A stretch of 64,000 bases of DNA from Bog-756 sp963696495 (GTDB lineage Bacteria; Actinomycetota; Acidimicrobiia; Acidimicrobiales; RAAP-2), in contig CAVOKJ010000004.1 of the NCBI GenBank assembly GCA_963696495.1, forward strand, positions 496,001-560,000, given 5' to 3'. The notes beneath the pieces are model-generated. The model was not told the DNA's origin and did not search any database. It saw nothing but the letters and a program-made list of their open reading frames with translations. The stretch's first letter is position 1, and the number at the start of each line of letters is the position of its first letter. The position numbers were made by a program, and so were the translations under genes. Shown one piece after another: positions 51,979 through 58,986 of the stretch.

Positions 51979-52680
51979 CTACTCGGCGGAGGGCTCGCGG
52001 AGCGCGTAGCCGACCAGTCGGACGGTGTGGATCACCGGGGGGCCCACCGCCTCGAGCTTCTTGCGGAGATAGCTGACGTAGGTCTCGACCACATTGCCGT
52101 CCCCCCCGAAGTCGTAGTGCCAGACGTGGTCGAGGATCTGGGCCTTGGACAGCACGTGCCGGGGGTTGAGCATGAAGAACCGCAACAGGTTGAACTCGGT
52201 GGCCGTGAGCGCCACCGGCTGTCCCGCTCTCGTCACCTCGTGGGCGTTCTCGTCCATCTCGATGTCGGCGAAACGGAGGATCCCCTCGTCCTCGGGCTCG
52301 CTCCCGATGCGCCGGAGGATGGCATGGACACGGGCCACGACCTCGGCCAGTGCGAACGGCTTGGTCACGTAGTCGTCCCCGCCGACCGTCAGCCCGGCCA
52401 CCTTGTCCTCGATGGCGTCGCGGGCGGTCAGGAACAAGATGGGCACGCGGATGCCGTCCGCCCGCAGGCGGCGGGTCACCTCGAGCCCGTCGAGGTCGGG
52501 GAGCATCACATCGAGGACGATCAGGTCGGGCGGGCTCTCCTGGGCGGCGGCGAGGGCCAGGCGACCGTTGACCGCCTCTTCGACCCCGAATCCCTCGTAC
52601 CGGAGGGAGGTGGCCACGGCATCGACGATCGAGGGCTCGTCGTCCACCACCAGGATGCGCTGGCTTCGGCTGGGCTCCAC
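51979..52680 (-). CDS. OmpR/PhoP-family response regulator
   Basis: This 233-residue regulator has a receiver domain (ILVVDDEPSIVDAVATSLRY; phospho-Asp D57 in DLIVLDVMLPDLDG; Lys in DDYVTKPFALAEV) and an OmpR-type winged helix at the C-terminus (LTATEFNLLRFFMLNPRHVL, ILDHVWHYDFGGDGNVVETY, YLRKKLEAVGPPVIHTVRLVGY). Actinobacterial PhoP regulators are the closest in layout. The GTG has AAGGAG 8 nt upstream. Upstream lie TCACAG-type direct repeats with 11-nt period, the format bound by mycobacterial PhoP. This regulator probably controls itself and the divergent redox operon. Confidence 0.94.
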   Translation of the reverse strand: MEPSRSQRILVVDDEPSIVDAVATSLRYEGFGVEEAVNGRLALAAAQESPPDLIVLDVMLPDLDGLEVTRRLRADGIRVPILFLTARDAIEDKVAGLTVGGDDYVTKPFALAEVVARVHAILRRIGSEPEDEGILRFADIEMDENAHEVTRAGQPVALTATEFNLLRFFMLNPRHVLSKAQILDHVWHYDFGGDGNVVETYVSYLRKKLEAVGPPVIHTVRLVGYALREPSAE

Positions 52681-52691
52681 GTCGGCTCTCC

Positions 52692-52719
52692 TTCTTAGGG
52701 CGTTCTTACGGGGCTCTTA
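52692..52719 (-). promoter_or_regulatory. Three 11-nt-phased TTCTTA repeats before the response regulator
   Basis: Copies at 52692-52697, 52703-52708 and 52714-52719 (the last CTCTTA) repeat every 11 nt. On the minus strand they read TAAGAA, TAAGAA, TAAGAG. They lie 12-39 nt upstream of the GTG, so they may overlap the promoter or form a regulator site. Confidence 0.5.
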
Positions 52720-52804
52720 TGGCCGTCCGGTGTAATTGCCGTCCGTGTGGCGTACCGCCACGAGCGTCCGATGTACCCAGCATCGCACCAGGTGGTGGGC
52801 AGGA

Positions 52805-52833
52805 GGTGTGAGGGACCTGTGAGCCGGCTGTGA
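52805..52833 (-). promoter_or_regulatory. PhoP-box-like triple repeat facing the response regulator
   Basis: On the minus strand TCACAGC (52827-52833), TCACAGG (52816-52822) and TCACACC (52805-52811) are each separated by 4 nt, giving an 11-nt period. This is the TCACAGC-N4-TCACAGC format known for M. tuberculosis PhoP, one helical turn per subunit. The array lies about 125 nt upstream of the response regulator start. Confidence 0.7.
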
Positions 52834-52858
52834 AGCCGGGGCCAGGTCGCCACGGTAT

Positions 52859-52876
52859 TCACAGGTGACTCACAGT
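52859..52876 (+). promoter_or_regulatory. PhoP-box-like double repeat facing the redox operon
   Basis: TCACAGG (52859-52865) and TCACAGT (52870-52876) on the plus strand are separated by 4 nt. It lies 115 nt upstream of the first gene of the redox operon and is oriented opposite to the triple array 26 nt away. Confidence 0.65.
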
Positions 52877-52990
52877 CGACGTGGGGCTGGCTCTGCGCCC
52901 AGGCCGGTTGACTGGATGGCAGCAGGGCACGATCCCCCGTGTCCGACCATCGACACGGACCCGGTCCGACCGATCAGCGAAAGGCCAGGC

Positions 52991-53434
52991 ATGGTGCAGC
53001 AGTCGAACACCCCGCGGCGCAACCGCCCATCGCCCGAAGAGGCGAGGGACGGGGCGATGGTCCGGGTCCGCCGCGCCACCACGACCATCGGGGTCGCCGC
53101 CACGGCCGGGGCCATCGGGCTCGGCGTTCTGGTCGCCACCGACACCGTCCCCCGCTCGGCCAACGTGGACAGCACGGCGACCACGTCCCCGGGCGGGGCC
53201 ACGACGACGAACCCGGCGGCGACCACCCCGACCACCCCGACCACGGCGACCACCCCGACCACTGCGAGCCCATCGGATCAGTCCAACGGGTCCTCGGACC
53301 CCACGTCCCCGGCCTCCACCAGCACGCCCGCCACCAGCCCGCCTGCGACCAGCACCCCCACCACGGAGCCGACACCCACCACGGAGCCGGCACCGACGAG
53401 GAGGTCACCCGTGGCCGTGTCGGGGCAGTCATGA
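52991..53434 (+). CDS. Membrane-anchored Thr/Pro-rich protein, unknown function
   Basis: This 147-residue protein has a basic N-terminus, one helix (TIGVAATAGAIGLGVLVATD) and an extracytoplasmic Thr/Pro/Ala/Ser stretch of about 90 residues with (T/P)TTA-type repeats. I recognise no domain. It is the first gene of the redox operon and overlaps apbE by 4 nt (ATGA). In comparable actinobacterial operons this place is often held by a secreted FMN_bind protein that ApbE flavinylates. Here only a stalk-like sequence is seen, ending in RRSPVAVSGQS, with no D(S/T)GAT motif. It might be a wall-spanning stalk, or the rest of an FMN_bind gene that lost its domain. The ATG at 52991 was chosen because the helix begins soon after. 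Confidence 0.75.
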   Translation: MVQQSNTPRRNRPSPEEARDGAMVRVRRATTTIGVAATAGAIGLGVLVATDTVPRSANVDSTATTSPGGATTTNPAATTPTTPTTATTPTTASPSDQSNGSSDPTSPASTSTPATSPPATSTPTTEPTPTTEPAPTRRSPVAVSGQS

Positions 53435-54450
53435 GCGACACCCTCCGCGACCGTCGGTTCGCAACGATCGGCGGCGAGGCTCCTCGCGGGACGGCCGGAA
53501 CCCCGGCGGTGCGATCGATGCGGGCGATCGGCACCACCGCCACGGTGGCGGTGACCGACGCCGAACTGGTCGAGCGCGCAGTGGCGATGCTGGCCGAAGA
53601 CCTGGCGGAGCTCGATCTGGCCTGCAGCCGCTTCCGCGAGGACTCGGAACTGCGCCGGCTGGAGCGCGACGGGGGAGGCCGGCCCGTCAGGGTCAGCCCG
53701 CTGTTGTTCGAGGCGCTCGGGGTGGCGGGTGACGTCGCCGTCCGGACCGCCGGCATCGTCGACCCCACCATCGGGTCGGCCCTCGTCGAGCTCGGCTACG
53801 ACCGGGACTTCGACGACATCGAGACGGGGCGCCCGGAGCCGGTCCGATCCGAGCCGGCACCCGGGTGGTGGCGCATCGAGCTCCATCCCGGGCGTCGTAC
53901 GGTGGCCGTCCCCGCCGGTGTCCACGTCGACCTCGGCGCAACGGCCAAGGCCTTCGCCGCCGACCGTTCGGCGGCCCGGATCGCCGCCGCCCTCGGATGT
54001 GGGGTGCTGGTGAACCTGGGCGGCGACGTCGCCGTGTCGGGCCCGGCTCCCGAGGGAGGGTGGGCTGTTGGCATCGCCTCGGACTGCACGGCCCCGCCCG
54101 AAGCGGTCGACCAGGTGGTGGCGATCTCGGCCGGCGGGCTGGCCAGCTCGGGGACGACCGCCCGTTCCTGGACGCGCAACGGCCGTACCGTGCACCACAT
54201 CGTCGACCCGTGGACGGGCGAGCCTGCCCCCCGTGTCTGGTCGCTCGTGTCCACGACCGCCGCCAGCTGCGTCGAGGCGAACGCCTGGAGCACGGCCTCG
54301 GTCGTGTGGGGCGAGGACGCCGTGGGGACCCTGGAGGACCTCGGGGTGTGCGCCCGCCTGGTTCGCCCCGACGGGAGCGTCGTGCGGGTGGGTGGCTGGC
54401 CCGAGGACCTGGTCGGCGCGGCCAGCGTCGGGCGCGGGGAGGTCCGGTGA
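53431..54450 (+). CDS. apbE: FAD:protein FMN transferase
   Basis: This 339-residue ApbE attaches FMN covalently to Ser/Thr of FMN_bind, NqrC- or RnfG-type domains, using FAD as donor. It has FATIGGEAPRGTAGTPAVRS leading to the core MRAIGTTATV, LACSRFREDSEL, VDPTIGSALVELGYDRDFDD, VHVDLGATAKAFAADRSA and VNLGGDVAVSGP, and HHIVDPWTGEPAPR. The family usually also holds the Asp residues that bind Mg, seen in the GGDVAV and HIVDPWTG blocks. No export signal is clear, although homologues act outside the membrane. It overlaps both neighbours by 4 nt. Its flavinylation target is not obvious in the operon. Confidence 0.95.
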   Translation: MSDTLRDRRFATIGGEAPRGTAGTPAVRSMRAIGTTATVAVTDAELVERAVAMLAEDLAELDLACSRFREDSELRRLERDGGGRPVRVSPLLFEALGVAGDVAVRTAGIVDPTIGSALVELGYDRDFDDIETGRPEPVRSEPAPGWWRIELHPGRRTVAVPAGVHVDLGATAKAFAADRSAARIAAALGCGVLVNLGGDVAVSGPAPEGGWAVGIASDCTAPPEAVDQVVAISAGGLASSGTTARSWTRNGRTVHHIVDPWTGEPAPRVWSLVSTTAASCVEANAWSTASVVWGEDAVGTLEDLGVCARLVRPDGSVVRVGGWPEDLVGAASVGRGEVR

Positions 54451-55151
54451 TACTGGCCACCTCGTCCACCACGCTCTGGTACTCCACCCGTGCCACCGGC
54501 ATCGTCGCGCTGGTCCTGTTGACCGCCACCATGGTGCTCGGCATCCTCACCGCCGGCCGGGTGAGGACGCGCTCGTGGCCGGCTTTCGCCCAGGCCGACC
54601 TGCACAAGCGGGTCTCGATCCTCGCCATGGTCTTCCTGACCATCCACGTGCTCACCGCCGTCCTCGACACCTACGTCCATCTGGGATGGGCGTCGATCGT
54701 CGTGCCGTTCTCGTCGTCCTACGAGCCGTTCTGGACCGGACTCGGAGCGGTGGCCGTCGACCTGATGGTCGCCGTCGCCGTGTCGAGCGCCCTCCGCCAA
54801 CGCATCAGTGCCCGGACCTGGCGGGGCATCCACTGGTTGGCCTACGGCAGTTGGCCGGTGGCCATGGCCCACTCGCTCGGCGAGGGCACCGACGCCGCCA
54901 AGCTCTGGATGGACGTGCTGGCGGTCGTGTGCATCCTGGCCGTTGCCGGTGCCCTGGCCTGGAGGGTGGCCGACCATCGTCGGGCCAGGGACCTGGCCGC
55001 CAGGGTCGGCGCCACCACCCGTGCCGTGCTCGATCGGCCCTCGACCCGGCGGTCCGGGGCCCCGCCCGCCGGCGATCGGGTTCGGGCCACCACCGGACAG
55101 CCACCTCGGACCGGAAGCGCCACCCGCCTCCTGGAGAAGGAACGACAATGA
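54447..55151 (+). CDS. Ferric reductase-like five-helix haem membrane protein
   Basis: This 234-residue protein has five membrane helices (STRATGIVALVLLTATMVLG, SILAMVFLTIHVLTAVLDTY, GLGAVAVDLMVAVAVSSAL, WRGIHWLAYGSWPVAMAH, DVLAVVCILAVAGALAW) and a basic soluble tail of about 60 residues. His residues in DLHKR, TIHVL, GIHWL and MAHSL are placed on two helices in the manner of bis-His haem b ligands of ferric reductase-like and MsrQ-like proteins. The likely role is moving electrons across the membrane. The GTG start overlaps the apbE stop (GTGA), and the stop overlaps the next ATG. Confidence 0.87.
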   Translation: MILATSSTTLWYSTRATGIVALVLLTATMVLGILTAGRVRTRSWPAFAQADLHKRVSILAMVFLTIHVLTAVLDTYVHLGWASIVVPFSSSYEPFWTGLGAVAVDLMVAVAVSSALRQRISARTWRGIHWLAYGSWPVAMAHSLGEGTDAAKLWMDVLAVVCILAVAGALAWRVADHRRARDLAARVGATTRAVLDRPSTRRSGAPPAGDRVRATTGQPPRTGSATRLLEKERQ

Positions 55152-56446
55152 CCGCTATGGCCATCGACACCGCCGACCGCCTGTTGAAGCGGCCCTCCGG
55201 GCCCAACTCGGCGATGGACCTCCCCACCCACCTGTCCGTCCACGGGCCTCTCGGGATCCCGGGCCGCGACGACCGGTCCTACCGTGACGGCATCCTGCGC
55301 GCCGTCGCCGAGTCGGGGCTCCTCGGACGGGGCGGCGCCGGCTTCCCGTCGGCCGTCAAGTGGGATGCCGTGCGCCGCTCGGGGCGACGACCGCTCCTCG
55401 TGGTGAACGCCATGGAGGGCGAGCCGGCCAGCGCCAAGGACCGGGTCCTGCTCTGCTACTCGCCCCACCTCGTGCTCGACGGCGCCGAGGTGGCGGCCGC
55501 CGTCATCGGCGCCGGTGAGATCGTGGTCTGCATCTCCGAGGACAGCGACGCGTCGGCGGCCTCGGTGGAGGCGGCGATCGCCGAGCGCCAGGCGGCCGGG
55601 AGGCGTCGCCGGTTCGTGGTCGAACGTCCACCGGCGCATTACGTGGCCGGCGAGGAGTCGGCGTTGGTCAACTGGCTGGCCACCGAGCAGTCGCTGCCCT
55701 TCCAGCGCGTCGACAAGTCGGTGCCGCTGCGGGTGGGACGGCGGACGGCGCTGGTCCACAACGCCGAGACGCTGTCGCAGGTCGCCCTCATCGCCCGCCA
55801 CGGGCCGGGGTGGTTCCGCGGGGCCGGCACCGCCGATGCCCCCGGCACCACGCTGGTCACCGTGAGCGGCGCGGTCAGGTCGCCCGGGGTGATCGAGGTC
55901 GAGCTGGGCACGCCGATCGCCGACGTGCTGGCCCGATCGGGCGCGGATGCCCGGCTGTCCGGCGTGCTCGTCGGCGGATACGGAGGCGCCTGGCTCGACG
56001 CTTCCCGTCTGTCCACCCCCTATGCGCCCGGGCCCCTGGCCGCGGCCGGCGCCACCCACGGTGTGGGCATCCTCGTCGCCCTCCCCTCCTCCTCGTGCGG
56101 CATCGCCGAGACGGCGCGCATCGTCCGGTACATGGCCGGCCAGAGCGCCGGGCAGTGCGGACCGTGCGTGTTCGGTCTGCCGGCCCTGGCCGACGACCTG
56201 GAACTGCTCTGGTCCGGCCGCGCCGACGCCGAACTGTTCGAACGGATCTCCCGGCGCGCCGCGCAGATCGACGGCCGGGGCGCCTGCCGTCACCCCGATG
56301 GCGTGGTGCGACTGGTCCGGTCGGCCTTCCAGACGTTCGCCGCCGACGTCCACGCCCATGCGGCGGGCCGGCCGTGCCGAGGGCACGATGCCCCGACCGT
56401 CTTGTACTTCCCCCGGCCGAAAGCGTCCGTGGGGCGGGCGTCGTGA
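55148..56446 (+). CDS. NuoF/RnfC-like NADH-binding SLBB iron-sulfur protein
   Basis: This 432-residue protein resembles NuoF and RnfC. The N-terminal part has GLLGRGGAGFPSAVKWDAVR (NADH/FMN binding), VVNAMEGEPASAKDRVLL and YVAGEESALVNWLA, like the complex I 51-kDa subunit. An SLBB domain follows (TLVTVSGAVRSPGVIEVELG, VLVGGYGGAWLDASRL). The C-terminal part has Cys in SSSCGIAE, GQCGPCVFG and GACRHPDG, four Cys in the place of the NuoF [4Fe-4S] site. It should oxidise NAD(P)H and pass electrons to the ferredoxin or the haem protein. GAAGGA is 6 nt upstream of the ATG, which overlaps the preceding stop. Partner subunits NuoE and NuoG are absent here. Confidence 0.88.
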   Translation: MTAMAIDTADRLLKRPSGPNSAMDLPTHLSVHGPLGIPGRDDRSYRDGILRAVAESGLLGRGGAGFPSAVKWDAVRRSGRRPLLVVNAMEGEPASAKDRVLLCYSPHLVLDGAEVAAAVIGAGEIVVCISEDSDASAASVEAAIAERQAAGRRRRFVVERPPAHYVAGEESALVNWLATEQSLPFQRVDKSVPLRVGRRTALVHNAETLSQVALIARHGPGWFRGAGTADAPGTTLVTVSGAVRSPGVIEVELGTPIADVLARSGADARLSGVLVGGYGGAWLDASRLSTPYAPGPLAAAGATHGVGILVALPSSSCGIAETARIVRYMAGQSAGQCGPCVFGLPALADDLELLWSGRADAELFERISRRAAQIDGRGACRHPDGVVRLVRSAFQTFAADVHAHAAGRPCRGHDAPTVLYFPRPKASVGRAS

Positions 56447-56682
56447 ACGGCACGCTGCGGCGTGTCGCCGTCCGACTCCGCGTGGATCCGGTGGCCTGTG
56501 ACGCCTACGGCTACTGCGCCGAGATCCTGCCGGAGCGGGTGGCCCTGGACGAGTGGGGCTATCCCATCGTCGACGGGACACCGGTGCCGGCCGGGCTGGT
56601 GGAGCTGGCCACCCGGGCGGCGGCCGAGTGCCCCCGGCGGGCGGTCCACCTCGAGCAGGTGACCACCGGTCGCTACAGCTAG
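56443..56682 (+). CDS. 3-Cys ferredoxin
   Basis: This 79-residue protein has a ferredoxin core VDPVACDAYGYCAEILPE with a CX5C pair and a third Cys in AECPRRAV, the three-cysteine pattern of [3Fe-4S] ferredoxins that often serve cytochrome P450s in actinobacteria. A first Cys of the [4Fe-4S] type (Cys at the second position) is missing, which agrees with a 3Fe cluster. The GTG overlaps the stop of the NuoF-like gene by 4 nt, so it is the last gene of the five-gene operon and probably carries electrons for it. A hairpin follows 4 nt after the stop. Confidence 0.88.
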   Translation: MNGTLRRVAVRLRVDPVACDAYGYCAEILPERVALDEWGYPIVDGTPVPAGLVELATRAAAECPRRAVHLEQVTTGRYS

Positions 56683-56686
56683 GCGA

Positions 56687-56713
56687 TCGTGGCGCCCGCG
56701 GCGGGGGCCACGA
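56687..56713 (+). terminator. Hairpin after the ferredoxin gene
   Basis: TCGTGGC (56687-56693) and GCCACGA (56707-56713) form a perfect 7-bp stem with a 13-nt GC-rich loop, 4 nt after the ferredoxin stop. No U-tract follows. Confidence 0.45.
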
Positions 56714-56873
56714 CAGGGCGCTTTGGTACGATGCCTGCCGTGAGGGGCCGTTCCGCTGACCAGGGGTTGGTCCACTCGACGACCTCCCGGCCCGGCTCCT
56801 CGCCGCTCGTGTCGGCCGGCACCGGGCGCGTGCACCGGGTCGGGCCCGCGGTGGCCCCACCGAAGGGCCCCTG

Positions 56874-57833
56874 ATGGCCCGGACGCTGCTCAGCGTCGTG
56901 ATGCCGACACACAACCGCACCGACCAGCTCGAGCGGGCCGCCCGCTCCGTGCTCTCCCAGGAGATGGCGGATCTCGAGCTGATCATCGTCGACGATGCGT
57001 CGGACGTCGACAACGGCTCGGTCATCGACCGCATCGCCGGGGACCGACGGGTGCGCACCGTGCGCAATCCCGAGTCGCTCGGCCCCGGTGGCGCCCGCAA
57101 CCAGGGGATCGCCGTTGCCCGCGGTGAGCTCCTCGGCTTCTGCGACGACGACGACGAGTGGTTGCCGGGGGCCGCCAGCATCCTCGTCGGCTATCTCGAG
57201 TCCAATCCCGGGCTGGGCACGGTGTCGGCGTGGCACCGCGTCGTCCACAGCGGCATCGGGAGGGTCGTCGACTACCGGGGGCCACGCCACTTCGGCGCCG
57301 ACGAGCTCCTCTGGTGCAACTTCGTGGCGCTGCCGTTCGCCATCATCCGGCGATCGCATTTCCCCGACGGGGTGTCGTTCGACCCCACGCTGCCCACGTG
57401 TGAGGACTGGGACGTGTGGCTCCGCTGCTCCCAGCTCCACCCGATCGAAGTGGTGCCCCGGGTCCTCTACTCCTACTACCAGCACGGTGGCTCCCGGGTC
57501 ACGAAGAGGGATTCGGGGGCCTTCGTCGGCCTCTCCGGATTCCTCGACAAGCACGAAGCGTCGATGTCACCGGCGTGCCGGGCCTACCACCGGGCGGTGC
57601 TCGCCCAGCTGAGCGGCGGGCGCGAGGCGATGGCCAGGCGGCTCGCCGAGGAGGCGGCGGCCTCGCCGCTCGCCGCCAGCGCGGCGGCATCGGCGATCGG
57701 CTGCTGGTCGGTGTCGAGCACGATCGGGATACGGCGCTCCGATCCCGCGCTGGCCGCTCGGACACTGTTCCGGTTGATCCACAGGAACGCGCCCGGCCAC
57801 CACCGTGGCGCACTCGTCGGTGACCCGGCATGA
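56874..57833 (+). CDS. GT2 family glycosyltransferase
   Basis: This 319-residue protein has a GT-A glycosyltransferase domain: LLSVVMPTHNRTDQLERAAR, LELIIVDDASDVDNGSVIDR, GPGGARNQGIAVARGELLG, the DxD-type FCDDDDEWLPGAA (metal and nucleotide-sugar site) and TCEDWDVWLRCSQL (catalytic base region). No membrane helices are seen, so it acts in the cytoplasm. AAGGG lies 6 nt upstream of the ATG, and TACGAT at 56727-56732 is a possible -10 element. The stop overlaps the sulfotransferase ATG, so the two act together, perhaps to make a sulfated glycan or glycolipid. The sugar is not identifiable. Confidence 0.93.
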   Translation: MARTLLSVVMPTHNRTDQLERAARSVLSQEMADLELIIVDDASDVDNGSVIDRIAGDRRVRTVRNPESLGPGGARNQGIAVARGELLGFCDDDDEWLPGAASILVGYLESNPGLGTVSAWHRVVHSGIGRVVDYRGPRHFGADELLWCNFVALPFAIIRRSHFPDGVSFDPTLPTCEDWDVWLRCSQLHPIEVVPRVLYSYYQHGGSRVTKRDSGAFVGLSGFLDKHEASMSPACRAYHRAVLAQLSGGREAMARRLAEEAAASPLAASAAASAIGCWSVSSTIGIRRSDPALAARTLFRLIHRNAPGHHRGALVGDPA

Positions 57834-58798
57834 GCCCCGCCGGTCGACCGCTGGTGGTGGTCGGGCTTCCCCGCTCGGGGACGACCTGGACGACGCGGGT
57901 CCTCGGCGCCGGCCCCGACTTCCACAACCTGGGTGAACCCGACAACGAGGACTTCTATCCGTCGGCCATCCATGCCAAGCGCCGACTGGGCCGGTATCCC
58001 GTGCTCGACCCCGGAGACTCCGCCCCACCGTACCGGGCGCTGTGGGACTGGATCTTCCACGGCGCACCGGAGAGCGCCCGCACCACCCGGGCTCGACTGA
58101 TCCTCGGACCGGGCTCCCGGGACCGGATCTTCGACGGGAGGCTCGACGCCGCCGGTCGGCTCGCCGGGCTGCTCGCCCGGAATCCCGACCCACAGGCATC
58201 GGACGTGCTGTTCGGCCGGCGCGTCATCGCCAAGTCGATCCATGCCCAGTTGGCCCTCGACTGGTTGGCGTCGGAGTTCGACATCGACGTCCTGGTCCTG
58301 GTCCGCCATCCGGCCAGCGTCCTGGCCAGCTGGTTGGAGGTGAACCTGAAGGACGCCCGGAACGTGACGCTCGAGACACGGGCCGATGTCCGGGCGAGGT
58401 TCCTCACGCCGTGGGGTGTGCCCGATCCCGGGCCCGACCCCATCGAGCGGATGAGCTGGAAGATCGGCCTGCTGAGCAGCGCCCTCGACGAATCGATCGC
58501 CCGCCATCCGGACTGGGTCGTTCGTTCACACGAGGCGATGTGTGCCGACCCGGACGTGGAGTTCAAGAGGCTCTTCGCCGATCTCGGGATCGATTGGAAC
58601 CCGGAGGCCGAGGAGTACCTTCGCGACCACGACACGCCGGGCGTGGGCTTCGACGTGAGGCGGGTCGCCGCCGAGATGCCCGATTCATGGCAGCGGCGAC
58701 TCGACGACGATCAGCTGGCGACGCTTCGCAAGGTGTTCCAGTGGTTCCCGGTCACGAGATGGTCCGACGTCGACTTCCAGCGTCGGTCCGGGGCCTGA
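57830..58798 (+). CDS. PAPS-dependent sulfotransferase
   Basis: This 322-residue protein belongs to the sulfotransferase family. The 5'-phosphosulfate loop VVGLPRSGTTWTTRVLG begins at residue 10, and the 3'-phosphate binding segment VLVLVRHPASVLASWLEVN lies near residue 160. FDIDVLVLVRHP and SHEAMCADPDVEFKRLF complete the pattern. Substrates in bacteria include glycolipids, peptides and antibiotics. The ATG overlaps the stop of the GT2 gene, so the pair probably builds a sulfated sugar product. No PAPS synthesis gene is in the window. Confidence 0.92.
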   Translation: MSPAGRPLVVVGLPRSGTTWTTRVLGAGPDFHNLGEPDNEDFYPSAIHAKRRLGRYPVLDPGDSAPPYRALWDWIFHGAPESARTTRARLILGPGSRDRIFDGRLDAAGRLAGLLARNPDPQASDVLFGRRVIAKSIHAQLALDWLASEFDIDVLVLVRHPASVLASWLEVNLKDARNVTLETRADVRARFLTPWGVPDPGPDPIERMSWKIGLLSSALDESIARHPDWVVRSHEAMCADPDVEFKRLFADLGIDWNPEAEEYLRDHDTPGVGFDVRRVAAEMPDSWQRRLDDDQLATLRKVFQWFPVTRWSDVDFQRRSGA

Positions 58799-58828
58799 CG
58801 CCGGCCGACCCGATTCCCTCCGAGGGCC

Positions 58829-58870
58829 ACGCCGGGGGTAGGTGACCACACGCCGGGGGCAGGTGACCAC
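58829..58870. repeat. 21-bp direct repeat, 2 copies
   Basis: ACGCCGGGGGTAGGTGACCAC (58829-58849) is followed directly by a copy with one change (58850-58870). It lies between the sulfotransferase gene and the next membrane protein. It might be a regulator site or a replication slippage product. Confidence 0.85.
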
Positions 58871-58986
58871 GGGGCCTCCGGAGCCGTTCCCCCCCGGGAC
58901 CGCACCCGGCCGAAGCTGCTGGCCGCCGGTGGGGATCCTGCGGACCCGGCGGGGAATGTTTGCCGACCCGGCACGTTGGACGAGGC

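Noticed and set aside
54842..57181. 779-codon minus-strand frame opposite the redox operon
   Set aside because: No motif, and the plus strand has NuoF-like and ferredoxin signatures.
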